Assembly: GCA_026018925.1 (NCBI GenBank)
Contig: JAKSZU010000029.1
Coordinates: forward strand, 7,749,006-7,813,005
Source of the DNA: Tupaia tana
Lineage: Eukaryota; Chordata; Mammalia; Scandentia; Tupaiidae
Length of the DNA stretch: 64,000 bases
Direction: 5' to 3'
Notes under the pieces: generated by a model
Databases searched by the model: none
What the model was told of the DNA's origin: nothing
What the model saw: only the letters and a program-made list of their open reading frames with translations
Shown: piece by piece, positions 11,085 to 22,878 of the stretch
Numbering within the stretch: position 1 is the stretch's first letter
How the letters are laid out: every line of letters begins with the position of its first letter
Translations under genes and position numbers: made by a program

Positions 11085-11295
11085 ACAATTTTTAAATGTT
11101 TAAAGTTGAAATTTAAGATATTAAGACCAGAATAAATTTATAGAAAATAAAGAAATGATTAAAGACATTACATAACAATAATTCAAAAAGAAATAAAAAT
11201 TTCAAGACATAGTTTTAGTTCATATTCACTTAAAAGCTAAAAATTTCCAAGTGGAAAATTAACTATTATAAAGACCAAGTAACTGCAGAGGAAAA
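11085..11295. other. AT-rich sequence, nothing recognised
   Basis: No repeat or coding signal was recognised between the SINE and the 3' end of the HAL1. Confidence 0.4.
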
Positions 11296-12019
11296 TATTT
11301 TTTATTTATACTTATTTATTTACATTCATTCACTGTACAACATTACAGCATACAAAATGAGATTTTCCATCCAGAGTACACTGTATATTGTCTCAATCAA
11401 GCACATCAGCATACATGTTATTGTCAACCAATAATTTTCCATTTCTTGTTTCCTGTATGTTTTGCTTTTTTCCCCATCCTTGATTCCCTATCTCTTACCC
11501 TCTGCCATCTTCCACTCTCCTCCCACATTGTCTCTGGTATCTATGTTTGCTTTCTATACTGTTTTCTGACCACTTTTTATTGAATTACTAAAGATCTTAA
11601 TTAATCTAAATATTTCATAGCAAACACAGCTGATATATACACTTCCATGAACACAAGTCTAACTTTAGGCATCCTATAAAGTAGCACCTAGCTGGGGCTA
11701 TATATCTTACTGCAGTCATCGAATAGATATTTTTTTGAAACTTTTTTTTAACTTAATTTACATTCTTTCCCTAAGCATCATCACAGCACACAAAATGTGA
11801 TTTCCCACCCAGAATATACTGCATAGTGATTTAATCATGCATATTATAAAAATTTTTCCATTTCTAGCTTCTAGAATTTTTTTCTTTACCTCTCTTTCTG
11901 ACCCTCTGTCCTTTCCCACCCTCTTCTCACACTATCTCTAGTATCTACAATTGTCTTCCATTCCTTTCCCACCCACATTGTATTGATCACACAATTTCTT
12001 AAATAATCTAAATACTTTC

Positions 12020-13379
12020 TTTTTTTTCTTTTGGTTATATTTCTGCTTTAATAGAGTAACATTTGAAAATACAGATATCCAGAGAAAAAGTAAAGTAATA
12101 TGAGAATTGAGAGCACAACTGTACTTTAATTTGAGTATTAAGTTTCTAATCGTAACAGCAATCATACTTCTAGGTAAATAGTGTCCACTAGTTCTGCAAA
12201 CATATCCAGTGGTAATAGTACAGTAATATGCTTCACACCATAAAACATAGCAAATACCTACTCTATCAATTTTTCATCTTTTCTTTCCTCTTACGAGGCA
12301 TATCTATAATTCAGAGCCAGATTAATGAAGTCTTAGGTATGAAATATTGCCTACCAATTTGCTTCTCAAACTGAAATTTTCAAAAATAGCATCATTTCTT
12401 CTTTCAAGCAATTTTATAGACACGAGGATTTAGTTAATTTCATAATGATGTTGGTTGAATGTGATAGAAAACATGCAGGTATTTTTCAGAATAGGAAAGA
12501 TGACAGCATTAAAACATAATCTTTTAAGAATTCATGAGGAAAAACAAAAAGGTGATAAATTTAAGGTTCTTTTTCAGATGTTTTAAATTTTCTATAAATT
12601 CTTTGTTCCAAAATTAATCATTTAACCATAGTACACAACATATACTGAATATATTGCCTGGTGTCAAGGAAGGGGAAACCCTGTCTTTTATATAATAAAA
12701 TCCTCTGCTGAAACTTCTTGACCCAAGTCCTGGAAGTCTGAGGGCAGATTCCTCTTCAGAGGCCTACTGAAGTAGTCGAGAGGGACATTTACATTACTGG
12801 TTGGTATTCCTCTTCCATTTCAGTGAGGAAGCCACTTCTCGATCCTGATCCAGAACCAGAACCAGAGCCAGAGCCTGATCCAGAATATTCCTCAGAAAGA
12901 GGGTAGATATCATTCAAGTTCCGGAATTTTGTCATTGAAAAAGGATTGCTCCTTGGTGGGAGGATTCTATTGGAGTCCTCTGGAAGCAGGTTGAACAACG
13001 GTCCCTTTTCATCAATACAGTTTACAGAATTACTGTCAGGACTGCAACGCACCCACTGGTACCTGGCTCTCCGCAGAGGATATCCTTGCACTGAAGATTC
13101 CAAAGCCAGGATGAGGAAGAGAGCCAGGACAATCCTAGTGCACTTGAGTAGGTTCTGCATCGTGACCAGCTTCGTCCAGCTCCCCGGCTGCTCACCAGCC
13201 TCACAAATAAGAAGTGCAGCCAGGTGATTGCTGTCCCTTTAAGAAAAGGTTCCAAACCTCAAACCCTGCCCAGAGTACACAACTTCCTGGAGTCCTTCAG
13301 GATGGCTATTCCCTCTGCCTAGAACACTTTTGCCCCAGGTATCCACATGGCCTGCTCTCTCACCTACACCAATCTACTC
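12020..13379 (-). pseudogene. SRGN: Serglycin (SRGN) processed retrocopy
   Basis: An intronless minus-strand copy of serglycin mRNA has 5' leader (13379-13161), coding region (13160 to about 12680), 3' UTR, ATTAAA at 12052-12047 and a poly(A) seen as T-rich sequence at 12020-12031. It is flanked by CTAACTACTTTC (13380-13391) and CTAAATACTTTC (12008-12019), an 11/12 target duplication, and splits a HAL1 3' UTR. The coding part is frameshifted near its 3' end. The leader beyond about 13260 may hold an older repeat or an alternative first exon. Confidence 0.93.
12789..13160 (-). pseudogene. SRGN: Serglycin-like ORF, 123 aa, C-terminus frameshifted
   Basis: Serglycin is the Ser-Gly proteoglycan core protein of secretory granules in blood cells. 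The ORF keeps a signal peptide (about 1-26, ending SSVQG), the conserved YPxRRARYQWVRC segment, and a Ser-Gly repeat near residues 92-109 where glycosaminoglycans attach. It stops after EEYQPVM, whereas human serglycin is about 158 aa. The missing tail is still readable in another frame down to about 12680 ('RNLPSDFQDLGQ'), a net one-base shift relative to the human gene. Exon borders are joined without introns. Confidence 0.9.
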
Positions 13380-13661
13380 CTAACTACTTTCAATAGTAAG
13401 TTCACTTGGTACTATTAAGAAAACCAGTTTTAACTTAAATCAAAGAAATGCTAAGGAACTTTGCTTAAAGCCAGGAAACAGGTTAGAATTCTGTTCAAAT
13501 GATAGGTGCATGAACCTATCAGTCTCATGTACTTTTATCTTCTGTTCTGGTTCAATTTTCCTGATTAAATTCTGGGATATAATATTCAACTCCAGACTTG
13601 TCCCTACAATTAAGTTGGCCACTTTCTTAATTTTTGAACTCTTATTTCTGTGTGTCTGTAT

Positions 13662-13979
13662 TTAATTTTCCTGATATAGCACACCCTTGAGAACTTCTTG
13701 GAGATCTGATCTGGTGCTGGTAAATTCCTTCAGGTTTTGTTTATCTGAGAATGTTCTTGTCTTTTCTTCCCACATGAAAGATAATCTTGCTGGGTACCAT
13801 ATTCTTGCCTGAAATTGCTTTTCTTTTAACACTTTGAATATATTTACCCATTCTTTCCTTCCTTGCATTGTTTCCAATGAGAGTTCTGCTGTTAGCCTGA
13901 TGGGATGTCCTTTGTAGATAACTTGATGTTTTTCTCTTGCCAATCTTAGTAGCTTGTCTTTGTCTGTGGTTTTGGTCAA
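13662..13979 (-). pseudogene. HAL1 ORF1 C-terminal part
   Basis: A 105-codon open stretch ends in 'DLQEVLKGVLYQEN' like the intact ORF1 at 43049-44050, and has the C-terminal domain 'GHPIRLTAELSLETMQGRK'. Upstream, 13980-14160 continues in other frames with the 'NLERHSKIQSQEIQ' region. It is a truncated relic. Confidence 0.85.
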
Positions 13980-14276
13980 CCTTGCTATAATGTGTTTTGG
14001 AGAAGATCTTCTTGGGTTGATTCTATTTGGGGTCCTTTGTATTTCTTGGGACTGGATCTTTGAATGCCTCTCTAGGTTTGGAAAGTTTTCTTGCAGGATT
14101 TCATGGAATAGATTATCAATGCTCTTATGGGTCTCTTAACCTTCTGGAATGCCAAAAATAATTTTACAAATTGGTAAGAGACCTGATGTAGTCAGTAATT
14201 GACTAGGAAATCTGAATTAAATAGTCAATTTTCAACAAAAACATATTTTTAAAATAATTATTTTCATTTAAATTTA

Positions 14277-14428
14277 TTATTATTATTATTTTAAATTTGA
14301 CTAGCGAAAGTCAGAGAGAGAGAGAGAGTGAGAGAGAAAGTGAAAAAGCATTTCCCCAGGTCTAGGACTTGAACTGTGGTTGGCCATGTGGTAAAGAAGC
14401 ACCTTGAACAATGACACCACCTGCCATT
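14277..14428 (-). mobile_element. Short-type SINE
   Basis: The minus strand reads GGCAGGTGGTGTCATTG, then CACAGTTCAAGTCCTAGACC, then CTTTTTCACTTTCTCTCTCAC and a TAGTCAAATTTAAA end. It is moderately diverged. Confidence 0.85.
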
Positions 14429-14589
14429 ACCAACAAAAACATATTTAATAACACTTTTTTCAAGGAGCTGATTTAGTAGTGTATAAAATTATGAAAATAG
14501 GCACCCAAAAGCACCTAAAATGTGCCAAATGTTTGAAAAAGTGGCAACCCAGATGCTATTTATTCTTTTTAAAAAATACTTATTTACTT

Positions 14590-14659
14590 AGTTTTACTTA
14601 TTATGATTTGGTTTTCAATTTGCTACAGCATATGTGTGCCCACCAGAAAGAGAGAGAGG

Positions 14660-14721
<62 letters not shown>

Positions 14722-14812
14722 ATGAGAAAGCAAATCTCTAGATCAGGGACTCGAACCATGGTTGGCCTATTGGAAACTGTAGTGCCTTAACCATCATGCC
14801 ATCTGCTGACCC
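14590..14812 (-). mobile_element. SINE with expanded (GA)n tract
   Basis: The minus-strand head GGGTCAGCAGATGGCATGATGG and CATGGTTCGAGTCCCTGATC box are followed by a CT tract that has expanded, read as GA on the plus strand. Confidence 0.85.
14648..14716. repeat. (GA)n microsatellite
   Basis: About 30 GA units lie within the CT-rich part of a SINE. Long pure tracts like this are usually length-variable. Confidence 0.95.
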
Positions 14813-15457
14813 TCTAGGTGCTATTTAAAGGTTCCAGAATATAGGGAACATGTGAAATGCTTCAAACATGATTTCTGAACCTGCATAGAAATAAGATGAC
14901 ATGTGGTATACACTCATTTTTAAAAGGGTTATGAAGATGAGTATAAGCATGAGGAATATAGCTCATAATTGAGTACTATTCATTCTAAAATAGTCCCAAA
15001 GGAGAATGACACTAATGTTCTCATCACAGAAAATGAAATATTTCAGGTGATATACATGTTAACTACCTTAGTCCAATTGTTCCATGTTATATTTAAAAAT
15101 CCTAAAACTACTTTGTATTTTATAAATATACATATCTTTAATAATTGGCCTATATATAAAATTTTAAAAAGTATAAGAAATGGTGAATGTGTGTCCTCCT
15201 TATTCACAATCTTAAAAAAAGTTGTTGTCTTCTCCATACATTAATGACTTTCATTTAAAATCACTTCTGTTCAGGTGACAGTATCATCCAGTTAAATGAA
15301 ACCTCATCTCACTAACAAGGCCCTTAATATCTCTTAATTGTTTGCACAAAATTTGCATAAACAGAGAGAAACAAACATTTCAAGGTTTCTAAGAGCCCTG
15401 GGAACATTATTCACACAAGCTCCATGTACCAGTGCAGGAAAATCTTTGAATGGCAGC
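14813..15457. other. AT-rich intergenic sequence
   Basis: No repeat family or conserved coding signal was recognised. Short ORFs in both strands have no recognisable domains. Confidence 0.4.
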
Positions 15458-15473
15458 CTAAGCCTAAACCTTT

Positions 15474-15735
15474 CTTTTTTTTTGGAGAGGTTTTTGCTAT
15501 AGGGCGCGTGTGCTCGCCAGACAGACAGAGAGAGACAGAGAAAGAGAAAGTGAAAAATCAGCCCCCAGGAAGGGTGGCCATGCCGCAATCCCTTCTCTTC
15601 CATTCTCCTCTCGGGATCTTGGGCACGCACGCACACGCGCCCAGCGTGAGTTTAAGCCACTGGGTCCGAGACTCGAACTGCAGTCGACTATGTGGGAGTC
15701 CAGCGACATAGCCATTACGCTAACTGCTGGTCCCA
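15474..15735 (-). mobile_element. Young long-type SINE with perfect 16-bp duplication
   Basis: A complete CpG-rich minus-strand copy is flanked by identical CTAAGCCTAAACCTTT at 15458-15473 and 15736-15751. The intact duplication indicates a recent insertion just upstream of the V2R relics. Confidence 0.96.
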
Positions 15736-15789
15736 CTAAGCCTAAACCTTTATGTCTTGTGGCTTGGCTGAAGAGTTTGACCTGAATCT

Positions 15790-16915
15790 CATGACTTGAC
15801 TGTATTTCCTAATGCTGTCACTCTGTTTAGGCTTGAATGGAAGAATTACCAATATGTACTGCCCTTTCTGTTTGCCATTGAGGAGATCACTAAGAGCCCC
15901 CAGTTTCTCCTCAATCTTTCCTTGGATTATGATTTCTACAATACATTTACCAGTGACCATAGAATTTTAGAAAATACTGTTTTTGCTCTCTGGAGGGAAT
16001 CAGACCCTGCCAAACTACAATTGTCAGGCACAGAAACAACCTCTTACCATCACTGCAGGAAACATGCCAACATTTTCAACTGTTATTTGTACTAGTCACA
16101 TGACCTTTATTGAAAAAAATGGTACTAAAAAAATAGTCTTCTAATGCTCACAATGATGTAATAGAGTCATTTCCACAGCAAGCATTCTCTTTACTCAATA
16201 GTCCATTCTATGGTCTTATCAGGTAGAGAATTATCTTCTCCCTTTTTAAGTGGGACAATCTAAAATCTCACTAAGGTCAGAATCAGGGTTTTTTTTGTTT
16301 TCTTATTGAGGTCACATATGGTCCTTTTGATCCCATCCTAAGTGATAAAGACCAATTTCCATTCAATTTATCAGATGGCCACCAAGGACAGCTCTCAGAG
16401 TAAAGGAATCATCTGGTTGTTGCTGCAGTTTGACTGAATGTGTGTGGTACTCTTTGTATCTGATGATATGCAAAGGTAGCAGTTCCTTCAGGATGTAAAG
16501 GCAAAGATGACAGAAAAGGATATCTGTGTAGTCTTTACAGAAAATCTCCCTGCCACAAAAGGTTTTCTTGTAACATATGACTATCATATTGTGCAAAGGA
16601 TCAGAGTTTCATCTCCAAATGTGTATATAATACATGGTGATGAAGTAAGTATCTGGTCCCTGAGACTACAAAAAAAGAATTCTATTTAATTTTGGGAAAA
16701 GTATTGATCATGAAAAATCTCCACTCCTTACAGTGGAAAGATATTTTGACTGCCATGGAGCACTTTCTATATTTTTTTCTATGGAAGCCTCTTATTTTCA
16801 AACCAGAAAAAAATCCTGACTTTAAACAATTTCTCAAGACATTGAAACCTTCCCAATACCCAGGTTTTCACTGCAGTAAACTCGGGTTTTATTTATTATT
16901 TTTGGTAGAAAAATT
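15790..16915 (+). pseudogene. Vomeronasal type-2 receptor (V2R) pseudogene, exons for the ligand domain
   Basis: Two exon-like blocks match the extracellular ligand-binding domain of V2R pheromone receptors (class C GPCRs of the vomeronasal organ). The first (about 15826-16050) follows a TCTGTTTAG acceptor and reads 'WKNYQYVLPFLFAIEEI', the family's typical 'NYQHVLALLFAIEEIN' region. The second (about 16303-16670, relic to 16915) reads 'TYGPFDPILSDKDQFPF', then after a frameshift 'SSQSKGIIWLLLQFD', a stop, 'VVLFVSDDMQ', another stop, and 'SSPNVYIIHGDE'. Stops and shifts rule out function. A likely further exon relic lies at 23790-23985. The transmembrane exon was not found. Confidence 0.87.
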
Positions 16916-17380
16916 TTATTTAAATCTTATATAACTCAAGCTTTATAAAAAGCCAACATAATTGAAAACTGAGTTTTCTCTCTAAAGCCTTAAGTATTCA
17001 AAGCTTGAAACAGTTAATTTAAAAATAAGCAAACAAATAAACAACAAAAATACCCCTGCAGCAGATCCTGCTGAAATACTTTAAAAAAAAAAACTAAAAT
17101 ATTATTTTTTGAATGCTCACTTGCTAGATCACTATGTGGCAAACTTGGAAACTGTCTACCAAATTCTTCCATAGAGTTTCTACCATCTGATATAGATATG
17201 ATGTCTATGTCTGGCTCCAGTTTTCTTATCTATCATGCTTTGCATGTGGTGGTCCAAGTTCTTTATAAGATACTTTTGCAGAATCTAGAAATGAGATCTC
17301 CACGAGATGCAGACTAACCTATTCTTCCCTGGCAGGTAAACACTCTCTCAAAGCACCTGATAATATTTGGAGTTATTTCC
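16916..17380. other. Unassigned sequence, probably V2R pseudogene intron
   Basis: Nothing coding or repetitive was recognised. Its position between V2R exon relics suggests former intron. Confidence 0.4.
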
Positions 17381-17384
17381 TTTT

Positions 17385-17620
17385 TTTTAAGCTTTCTGTC
17401 ATAGGACATATGTGCACTCATCAGAGAGAGATAGTGAGAGGGAAAATGAGAAGTCATCCCAGGGGCATGGCCACACTTCAATACCTTCTCTTCTGCTCCT
17501 GTGATTTTGGACACACATGCGCAGATGCTTCCTGTGATTTTCAAGTTTCTAGGTCTGGGACTCAAACCATGTTCAGCCTTTTAAGAGGCCACCTTAACTA
17601 CCATACCACCTGCTGAACCC
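17385..17620 (-). mobile_element. Long-type SINE, old
   Basis: The minus-strand head GGGTTCAGCAGGTGGTATGG, a diverged B box (TTTGAGTCCCAGACC) and body motifs are visible. Confidence 0.82.
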
Positions 17621-17876
17621 TGTTTGTTTGTTTGTTTGTTTGTTTCCTATAGAGCTTATGCACTCAATAGAGACAAGAGAAACAAAGAAAAAGTGGGAAA
17701 TCACACCCTAGGGAATATAGTCATGCTACAGTCCCATCCCCTCCCTTCTTCTCTTTGGATTTTGGGCATACGCACTCATGTGCTCAGCATGATTTTCAAG
17801 TCGCTGGGTCCAGAAGTCAAATCACAGTAGATCATGTGAAATCCAGCCATCCTAACCACCATGTCACCTGCTGAGG
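17621..17876 (-). mobile_element. Long-type SINE, old
   Basis: It lies back to back with the previous copy on the same strand and ends in a (GTTT)n tail at 17621-17645. The head reads CAGCAGGTGACATGGTGGTTAGG on the minus strand. Confidence 0.82.
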
Positions 17877-17946
17877 TATTTTTTTTAAACACATTAACAC
17901 GACTATGTTTACTCCTGAAAATCAGTAAGATTAGACAACAAAAAAT

Positions 17947-18215
17947 CTTTTTTTTTTTGGGGGGGGAGGTTTTCGCTATAGGGTGCGTGCACTCGCCAGA
18001 CAGACAGACAGAGACATAGAGACAGAAAGCGAGAAATCATCCCCCAGGGGGGATGGTCACGCCGCAATCCCTTCTTCTCCATTCTCCTCTCAGGATCTTG
18101 GGCACGCACGCACAAGCGCCCAGCGTGAGTTTTAAGCCACTGGGTCCGGGACACAAACCGCGGTCGACTACATGGGAGTCCAGCGACATAGCCATTACGC
18201 TAACTGCTGGTTCCC
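17947..18215 (-). mobile_element. Long-type SINE, young
   Basis: A CpG-rich full copy on the minus strand, flanked by closely similar ACAACAAAAAATCTT and GCAACAAAAAAAATCTT. Confidence 0.93.
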
Positions 18216-18327
18216 AAGCAACAAAAAAAATCTTAAGTTTTGATTTTTGTTGTTTTCACCCAAGGTTTATGGGTAAATGTTATTTCTATTTAGTTCAGCC
18301 ATGAGAGATTTAGATTTAAAAATATTT

Positions 18328-18546
18328 GGGCTGGCTCCTTGTCCAGGTGGTTTACATAACTGGATCCCACATGGCCAACCTTGAAGCTAGAGTCCTGGAC
18401 CCAGAGCTTGAGAAAGGCACCAGAAAGGTGTGTCCCTCAACACATATTTGTCAGTGGAGGAGAAAGAATTGGTATGACCATTCTCCATTAAAGTTGCTTT
18501 CTTTGTCTGTCTCTCTTGAGAGTACACATACACTCTTTTAACCTTG
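18328..18546 (+). mobile_element. SINE, old and diverged
   Basis: It begins GGGCTGGCTCCTTG with CTGGATCCCACATGGCCAACC and ends in a CT-rich stretch and ACACTCTTTTAACC. The family is recognisable but many positions have changed. Confidence 0.7.
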
Positions 18547-18970
18547 AAAAAAATTCATTATATTAGCAAAAATAATGTACAGTGAAATACTGTAAAATGT
18601 CCAAGAAAAGATACTTGACACAACATAGATCAAAATTGGTCAAATCTATGTGTGTTTTTTAGGAATGCATCCAATGTCAATAAATATTGACATAATGACC
18701 TTATCTATTACATCTCTAGTGATATAGATCTCACGGCTTAATCCCTCCATGCAGGGCTTATGGTGAGAACAAAAATGAGTTCTGCATAATACGCTAACAT
18801 GACTCATGGAAAGAACTTTCTTTTACACTTAACTGTACTTATATTGTGTGCAAAAATTATGGAGGAAAGAACAGTTATCTGATTTTAAAACATGAAATCA
18901 TTTTGATGCATAGAGTCTCAAGTATCCAACTTGGATTATAAATATTTTTATATTTTAAATAAACACTAAA
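18547..18970. other. Unassigned AT-rich sequence
   Basis: No repeat or coding signal was recognised. Confidence 0.4.
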
Positions 18971-18973
18971 TCA

Positions 18974-19150
18974 TGGAACCAGAAACTAGCATCATGGTTA
19001 AGGCCCTGAACTCCCACATGGTCAACTGTGGTTTAAGTCCTGTACCTGCTGGTTTGCTTTCTCACTTTCCCTCTCTCTCTTGCTCTCAGTCTGTCTTTGG
19101 TGATTACAAATGCCCTATAGCACACTTGAAAATAACAGTAATTAAAAAAA
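18974..19150 (+). mobile_element. SINE, short body with long-type end
   Basis: The head (GGAACCAGAAACTAGCATC...) is followed at once by GCTTTCTCACTTTCCCTCTC as in the short type, but the end is GCCCTATAGC as in the long type. It may be an intermediate form. Confidence 0.78.
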
Positions 19151-19400
19151 TAAAATGAATAATTAAAAACACTAAATTCATAAGTTTTGTATAAAACATC
19201 TATTAAAAAGAGACAACTGGGAAGGGAACAGAACAGGCCTTCTCCAAGAGACAGCTCAGCTCCATGGCTCAATGGCGATCTAGCCATTTTGGGGGAAACA
19301 AATGGAGAAATGAAGATGTCCCATTGCTAATTCAGCCTCCAGCATACAAAACTCGCGTGATTGAACTTCCAGATTTGGGAAGATACCGACCACCCACCAG

Positions 19401-20102
19401 ATGACTTGCAGGACCACGAGAAATATGGGGAAGCAGGAAAATACCTCTCCTCCAAGGGAAAAGGATAACCCCTCTTCATCCACACACAGTTCAATGGAAA
19501 TCATGGAAATGTCTGATAAAGAATTCAGAACATTCATAATGGCAAAGCTAACAGAGATGAAAGAGAAGAGAGACAAAGAACTGCTGAAGAGGAAGGAGAA
19601 AGGAGTTGAAGAGTTCCATGAGGTGAGGAAATTCACGCAAGATCTAAAAGAGGAATTTCACACTTTACAAAAGAATCAGATGGAACTGTTAGAGATGAAG
19701 GCTATAATGCAAGAAGTCAAAATCTCCCTTGAAAGTATTAAAAGCAGACTAGATCAAACAAAAAATAAAATCTCAGATGCAGAAGATAAAATGGCTGGTC
19801 TAGAAAAATCCACCATGAAGACTGAGAAAATGGCCCCAAAATTTGAGAATAATATACAAGAAGTACTAGATACAATTAAACGTCCAAACATCTGGATAAT
19901 AGGCATCCCAGAAGGCAAAGAGACTCATAAGGGTATTGATAATCTATTCCATGAGATCCTGCAAGAAAACTTTCAAACCTGGAGAGGCACTCAAAGATTC
20001 AGCCCCAAGAAATACAGAGGACTCCAAATAGAATCAACCCAAGAAGATCTTCTCCAAGACATTATAGCCAGATTGACCAAAACCACAAAGAGAAGATACT
20101 AA
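19401..20102 (+). pseudogene. HAL1 ORF1, frameshifted after residue ~200
   Basis: It is 233 codons in one frame; the intact form nearby has 333. The start region (MGKQENTSPP after an upstream Met), heptad-rich coiled coil (about 40-130) and RRM-like 'NIWIIGIPEGKETHKG' are intact. Frame is lost at 'ERHSKIQ', where 'GTQRFSPKK' appears, and again near 20090. The C-terminal domain continues in other frames to about 20380. A small base loss near 20000 is the likely cause. Confidence 0.88.
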
Positions 20103-21280
20103 GACTGGCAAGAGAAAAATGGCAAGTTACCTACAAAGGGTATCCGATCAGACTAATGGCAGAACTCTCATCGGAAACAATGCAAGCGAGGAAAGAATGG
20201 GAAAATATATTCAAAGTATTACGGGAAAGCAATTTCAACTGAGAATTCTGTACCCAGCAAGGTTATCGGTCATTTGGGAAGAAAAGACATGAACATTCCC
20301 AGATAAACAAAACCTGAAAGAATTTACCAGCACCAGACTAGATCTCCAAGAAGTTCTTAAAGGAGTGCTATGTCAGTAAAATTAAATGCAGACACACAGA
20401 AATAAGAGTTCAAAAACTAAGAAAATGAGCAACTTAATTGTAGGGAGAAAGTCTAGAGTTGAGTATTATATCCCAGAGTTCAATCTGGAAGGTCGAACCT
20501 CAACAGAAAGAGAAGAAAGATTAAGTACATGAGTCTGAACTGATGAAACAGCATTCTGTGACCTGACTAAAATATTGCTGCTTTTCTTCTAAGCTTTGTT
20601 GTCCAGTTTTAAGGATTTTTATCCTGTCTTAAGCTGTCAATAGGTTCATGTACCTACTATTTGAACAGAATACTAACCTGTTTCTAGGCTTTAAGCTAAT
20701 GTGTGATCAACAAAATGTTGGGAGAAAAGAAATTGAAGACAACTGTAGACAGCAGAGATAGTGTAATAAGAGAGTGGAATAGGGCAGAGGGTCAGACATG
20801 GGGTAAAAAACATATATATATATGAACTAGAAATGGAGTATTATTGATGATAACATGCATGAGTAAGCCACTATGCAGTTTATTCTAGATGGGAAACCAC
20901 ATTTAGTACATTGTGATGATACTCAGGGAATGAATGTAAATTAAAAAAAAAATTTCAGAAAAAAATACTAAAACTGTTATCAAAATTAAAAAAAAAAAAA
21001 CTGAGTATTTGATGACCACAGTAAGCTACATAGCCCCAGCTAGGTACTATTTTATAGTATGTTCATTCTACTCACTGAGGTTTATGCCTTAAGTCAGACA
21101 TGGGTTCATGTGTATGTATATATCAGCTGCGCTTGCTATTGCAAACATTTAGACAAATTAAGTTCATTAGCAAATCAATTAAATGTGGGGAAAGGCATAA
21201 AAAGCAACCATGGATACCAGAGATAATGTGGGAGGAGGGTTAGACAGGGCAGAGGGTTACAGATAGGGAATCAAGGATAG

Positions 21281-21281
<1 letters not shown>

Positions 21282-21365
<84 letters not shown>

Positions 21366-21366
21366 A
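21282..21366. repeat. (A)n(TA)n(CA)n microsatellite in HAL1 tail
   Basis: Poly(A), then about 18 TA and 13 CA units, lie inside the second 3' UTR unit of the HAL1. Confidence 0.95.
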
Positions 21367-21539
21367 GACATAAGAAATGGAAAATTATTTGTTGATAATT
21401 TGTTGATAATTTGTTGATGTATGTTGATGTGCTTGACTGAGCCAACAGACAGTGTATTTTGGATGGAAAATTCATTTTGTATACTGTAATGATGTATAGT
21501 GAATTAATGTAAAAAATTAGTTAATTAATTAATTAAAAA

Positions 21540-21865
21540 AGACAACTACATTAGACAAATTTGTTGTGCAAAACAAGTAAATGCAATATAAATATCAGAA
21601 AGTTTAGTTTCCATCTTATTTCCACTGTTCTAACAACATCATTTTATTTACATTTTGAGCAAGTTTGAAGTTGACTCCTGGAAAACCAAGTAAATTTGTC
21701 AAGAAGGTTATGTAGATGTGTAAAATATTAGAGTGCCTCTATTCCAATAAGTAAAAGACTAAAAGAATTGTTGCGTAGACAACAAAAGTTATTTTCTGTA
21801 AAAGAATGTCATTAATTCAAAAGTTAAGAGGTTAACCTGTTTTACTAAAAATCTCTTCAGTAAGA
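21540..21865. other. Unassigned AT-rich sequence
   Basis: No feature was recognised. Confidence 0.4.
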
Positions 21866-22012
21866 CTAGGAAATGTTGTGGTGGTAAAGTCACTAGACTC
21901 ACACATGGTCAACCATGGTTTGAGTCTTTGACATGGCAACTTCCTTTTTCCTTTTCTATCTCTCTCTGTGTCTCTCTTATGAGCACTCATGCCCTGTAGC
22001 AAATTACAACTA
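21866..22012 (+). mobile_element. Short SINE copy
   Basis: The head GTTGTGGTGGTAAAGTCACTAG and CATGGTTTGAGTCTTTGAC box are followed directly by the CT-rich part and GCCCTGTAGCAAATT. Confidence 0.78.
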
Positions 22013-22041
22013 ATCAGATAAAAATTAAATAAGTAATTCTT

Positions 22042-22294
22042 TTTTTTTTAGAAGTTTTTGCTATAGGGCATGTGTGCTCACCAGACAGACAGAGACAGAG
22101 AGACAGAAAGCAAAAAATCACCCCCCTAGGAGGGATGGCCATGCCACAATCCCTTCTCCTCCACTCTCCTCTTGGGATCTTGGGCACATACGCACACGCG
22201 CTCGGCGTGACTTAAGCCACTGGGCCTGGGACTCGAACTGTGGTCGACTACATGGGAGTCCAGTGACATAGCCATTATGCTAACTGCTGGTCCC
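22042..22294 (-). mobile_element. Young long-type SINE with 17-bp duplication
   Basis: A full minus-strand copy, flanked by identical TTAAATAAGTAATTCTT at 22025-22041 and 22295-22311. Confidence 0.95.
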
Positions 22295-22329
22295 TTAAAT
22301 AAGTAATTCTTAAAAATATCCCTTTAGTG

Positions 22330-22580
22330 GGCTGGATCCATGGCTTGGTGAGTAAGAGAGCTGAATTTCACATGGCTTGAGATCCAGACCTGGAAGCCCA
22401 AGAAACATACCAGGCATTTATGTATGAATACATGTCTAAAATCAAAATAGGAGGGGGAAACTAGAGAAGAGATTGCAGCCTTATTTCCCATGGGAGATGC
22501 TTTCTCCTCTTTTTCTCTCACTGTCTCTCTGTCTCTGTCTGGCAAAGAAACATGCCTGCTTGGAAAAGCAAAACAACAAA
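22330..22580 (+). mobile_element. Long-type SINE, old
   Basis: It begins GGGCTGGATCCATGGCTTGG; the body, CT-rich part and GGCAAAGAAACATGCC end are recognisable. Confidence 0.78.
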
Positions 22581-22878
22581 AAGACCTGTTTAGAATTTTA
22601 AAGTTTTAAATTTAAATCTTGTCACAAGTTGTTTCTGTATTATTATATGACAATCACACTTTTATAGAAAGAAATCCAAAATAAAGATAATGAATAAAAC
22701 ATATTTGTTCCCTTTTAAAAAACTTTATTCTGGTATAAAGAGTGTCCAAAAAATTACACATATTTAAGGTACATATTTGGACATACATGAAAAATACATA
22801 CCTTTGTACTACCACTACTGCTATAAAAAATCTAAACCTCACTATCCCCATAATGCCTTTTTAAAATTTTTCCTACAA
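22581..22878. other. Unassigned AT-rich sequence
   Basis: No feature was recognised. Confidence 0.4.

Larger units (their letters stand above)
11296..14160 (-). mobile_element. HAL1 (half-L1) copy, split by serglycin retrocopy
   Basis: On the minus strand, ORF1 sequence (14160 to about 13665) is followed directly by 3' UTR with no ORF2, which defines a HAL1. The 3' UTR runs 13650-13392, is broken by the serglycin copy and continues 12007-11296. It contains two tandem UTR-like units, the first ending near 11750 and the second near 11296. The element is 5'-truncated inside ORF1 at about 14160. Its sequence is close to the intact copy at 42720-45045. Confidence 0.9.
19217..21538 (+). mobile_element. 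HAL1 copy, nearly full length, ORF1 frameshifted
   Basis: It has a 5' UTR (19217-19400), ORF1 (19401 to about 20380), then 3' UTR directly, without ORF2. The 3' UTR has two tandem units, ending near 20945 and 21530. Flanks TTAAAAAGAGACAACT (about 19204) and TTAAAAAAGACAACT (about 21534) are the target duplication. Its first 5' UTR bases differ from those of the copy at 42720, although both share a CTCCAGCA-containing block. Confidence 0.92.

Noticed and set aside
21282-21366. AT-rich stretch as replication origin or matrix attachment site
   Set aside because: It is an A/TA/CA microsatellite inside a HAL1 3' UTR, which explains it fully.
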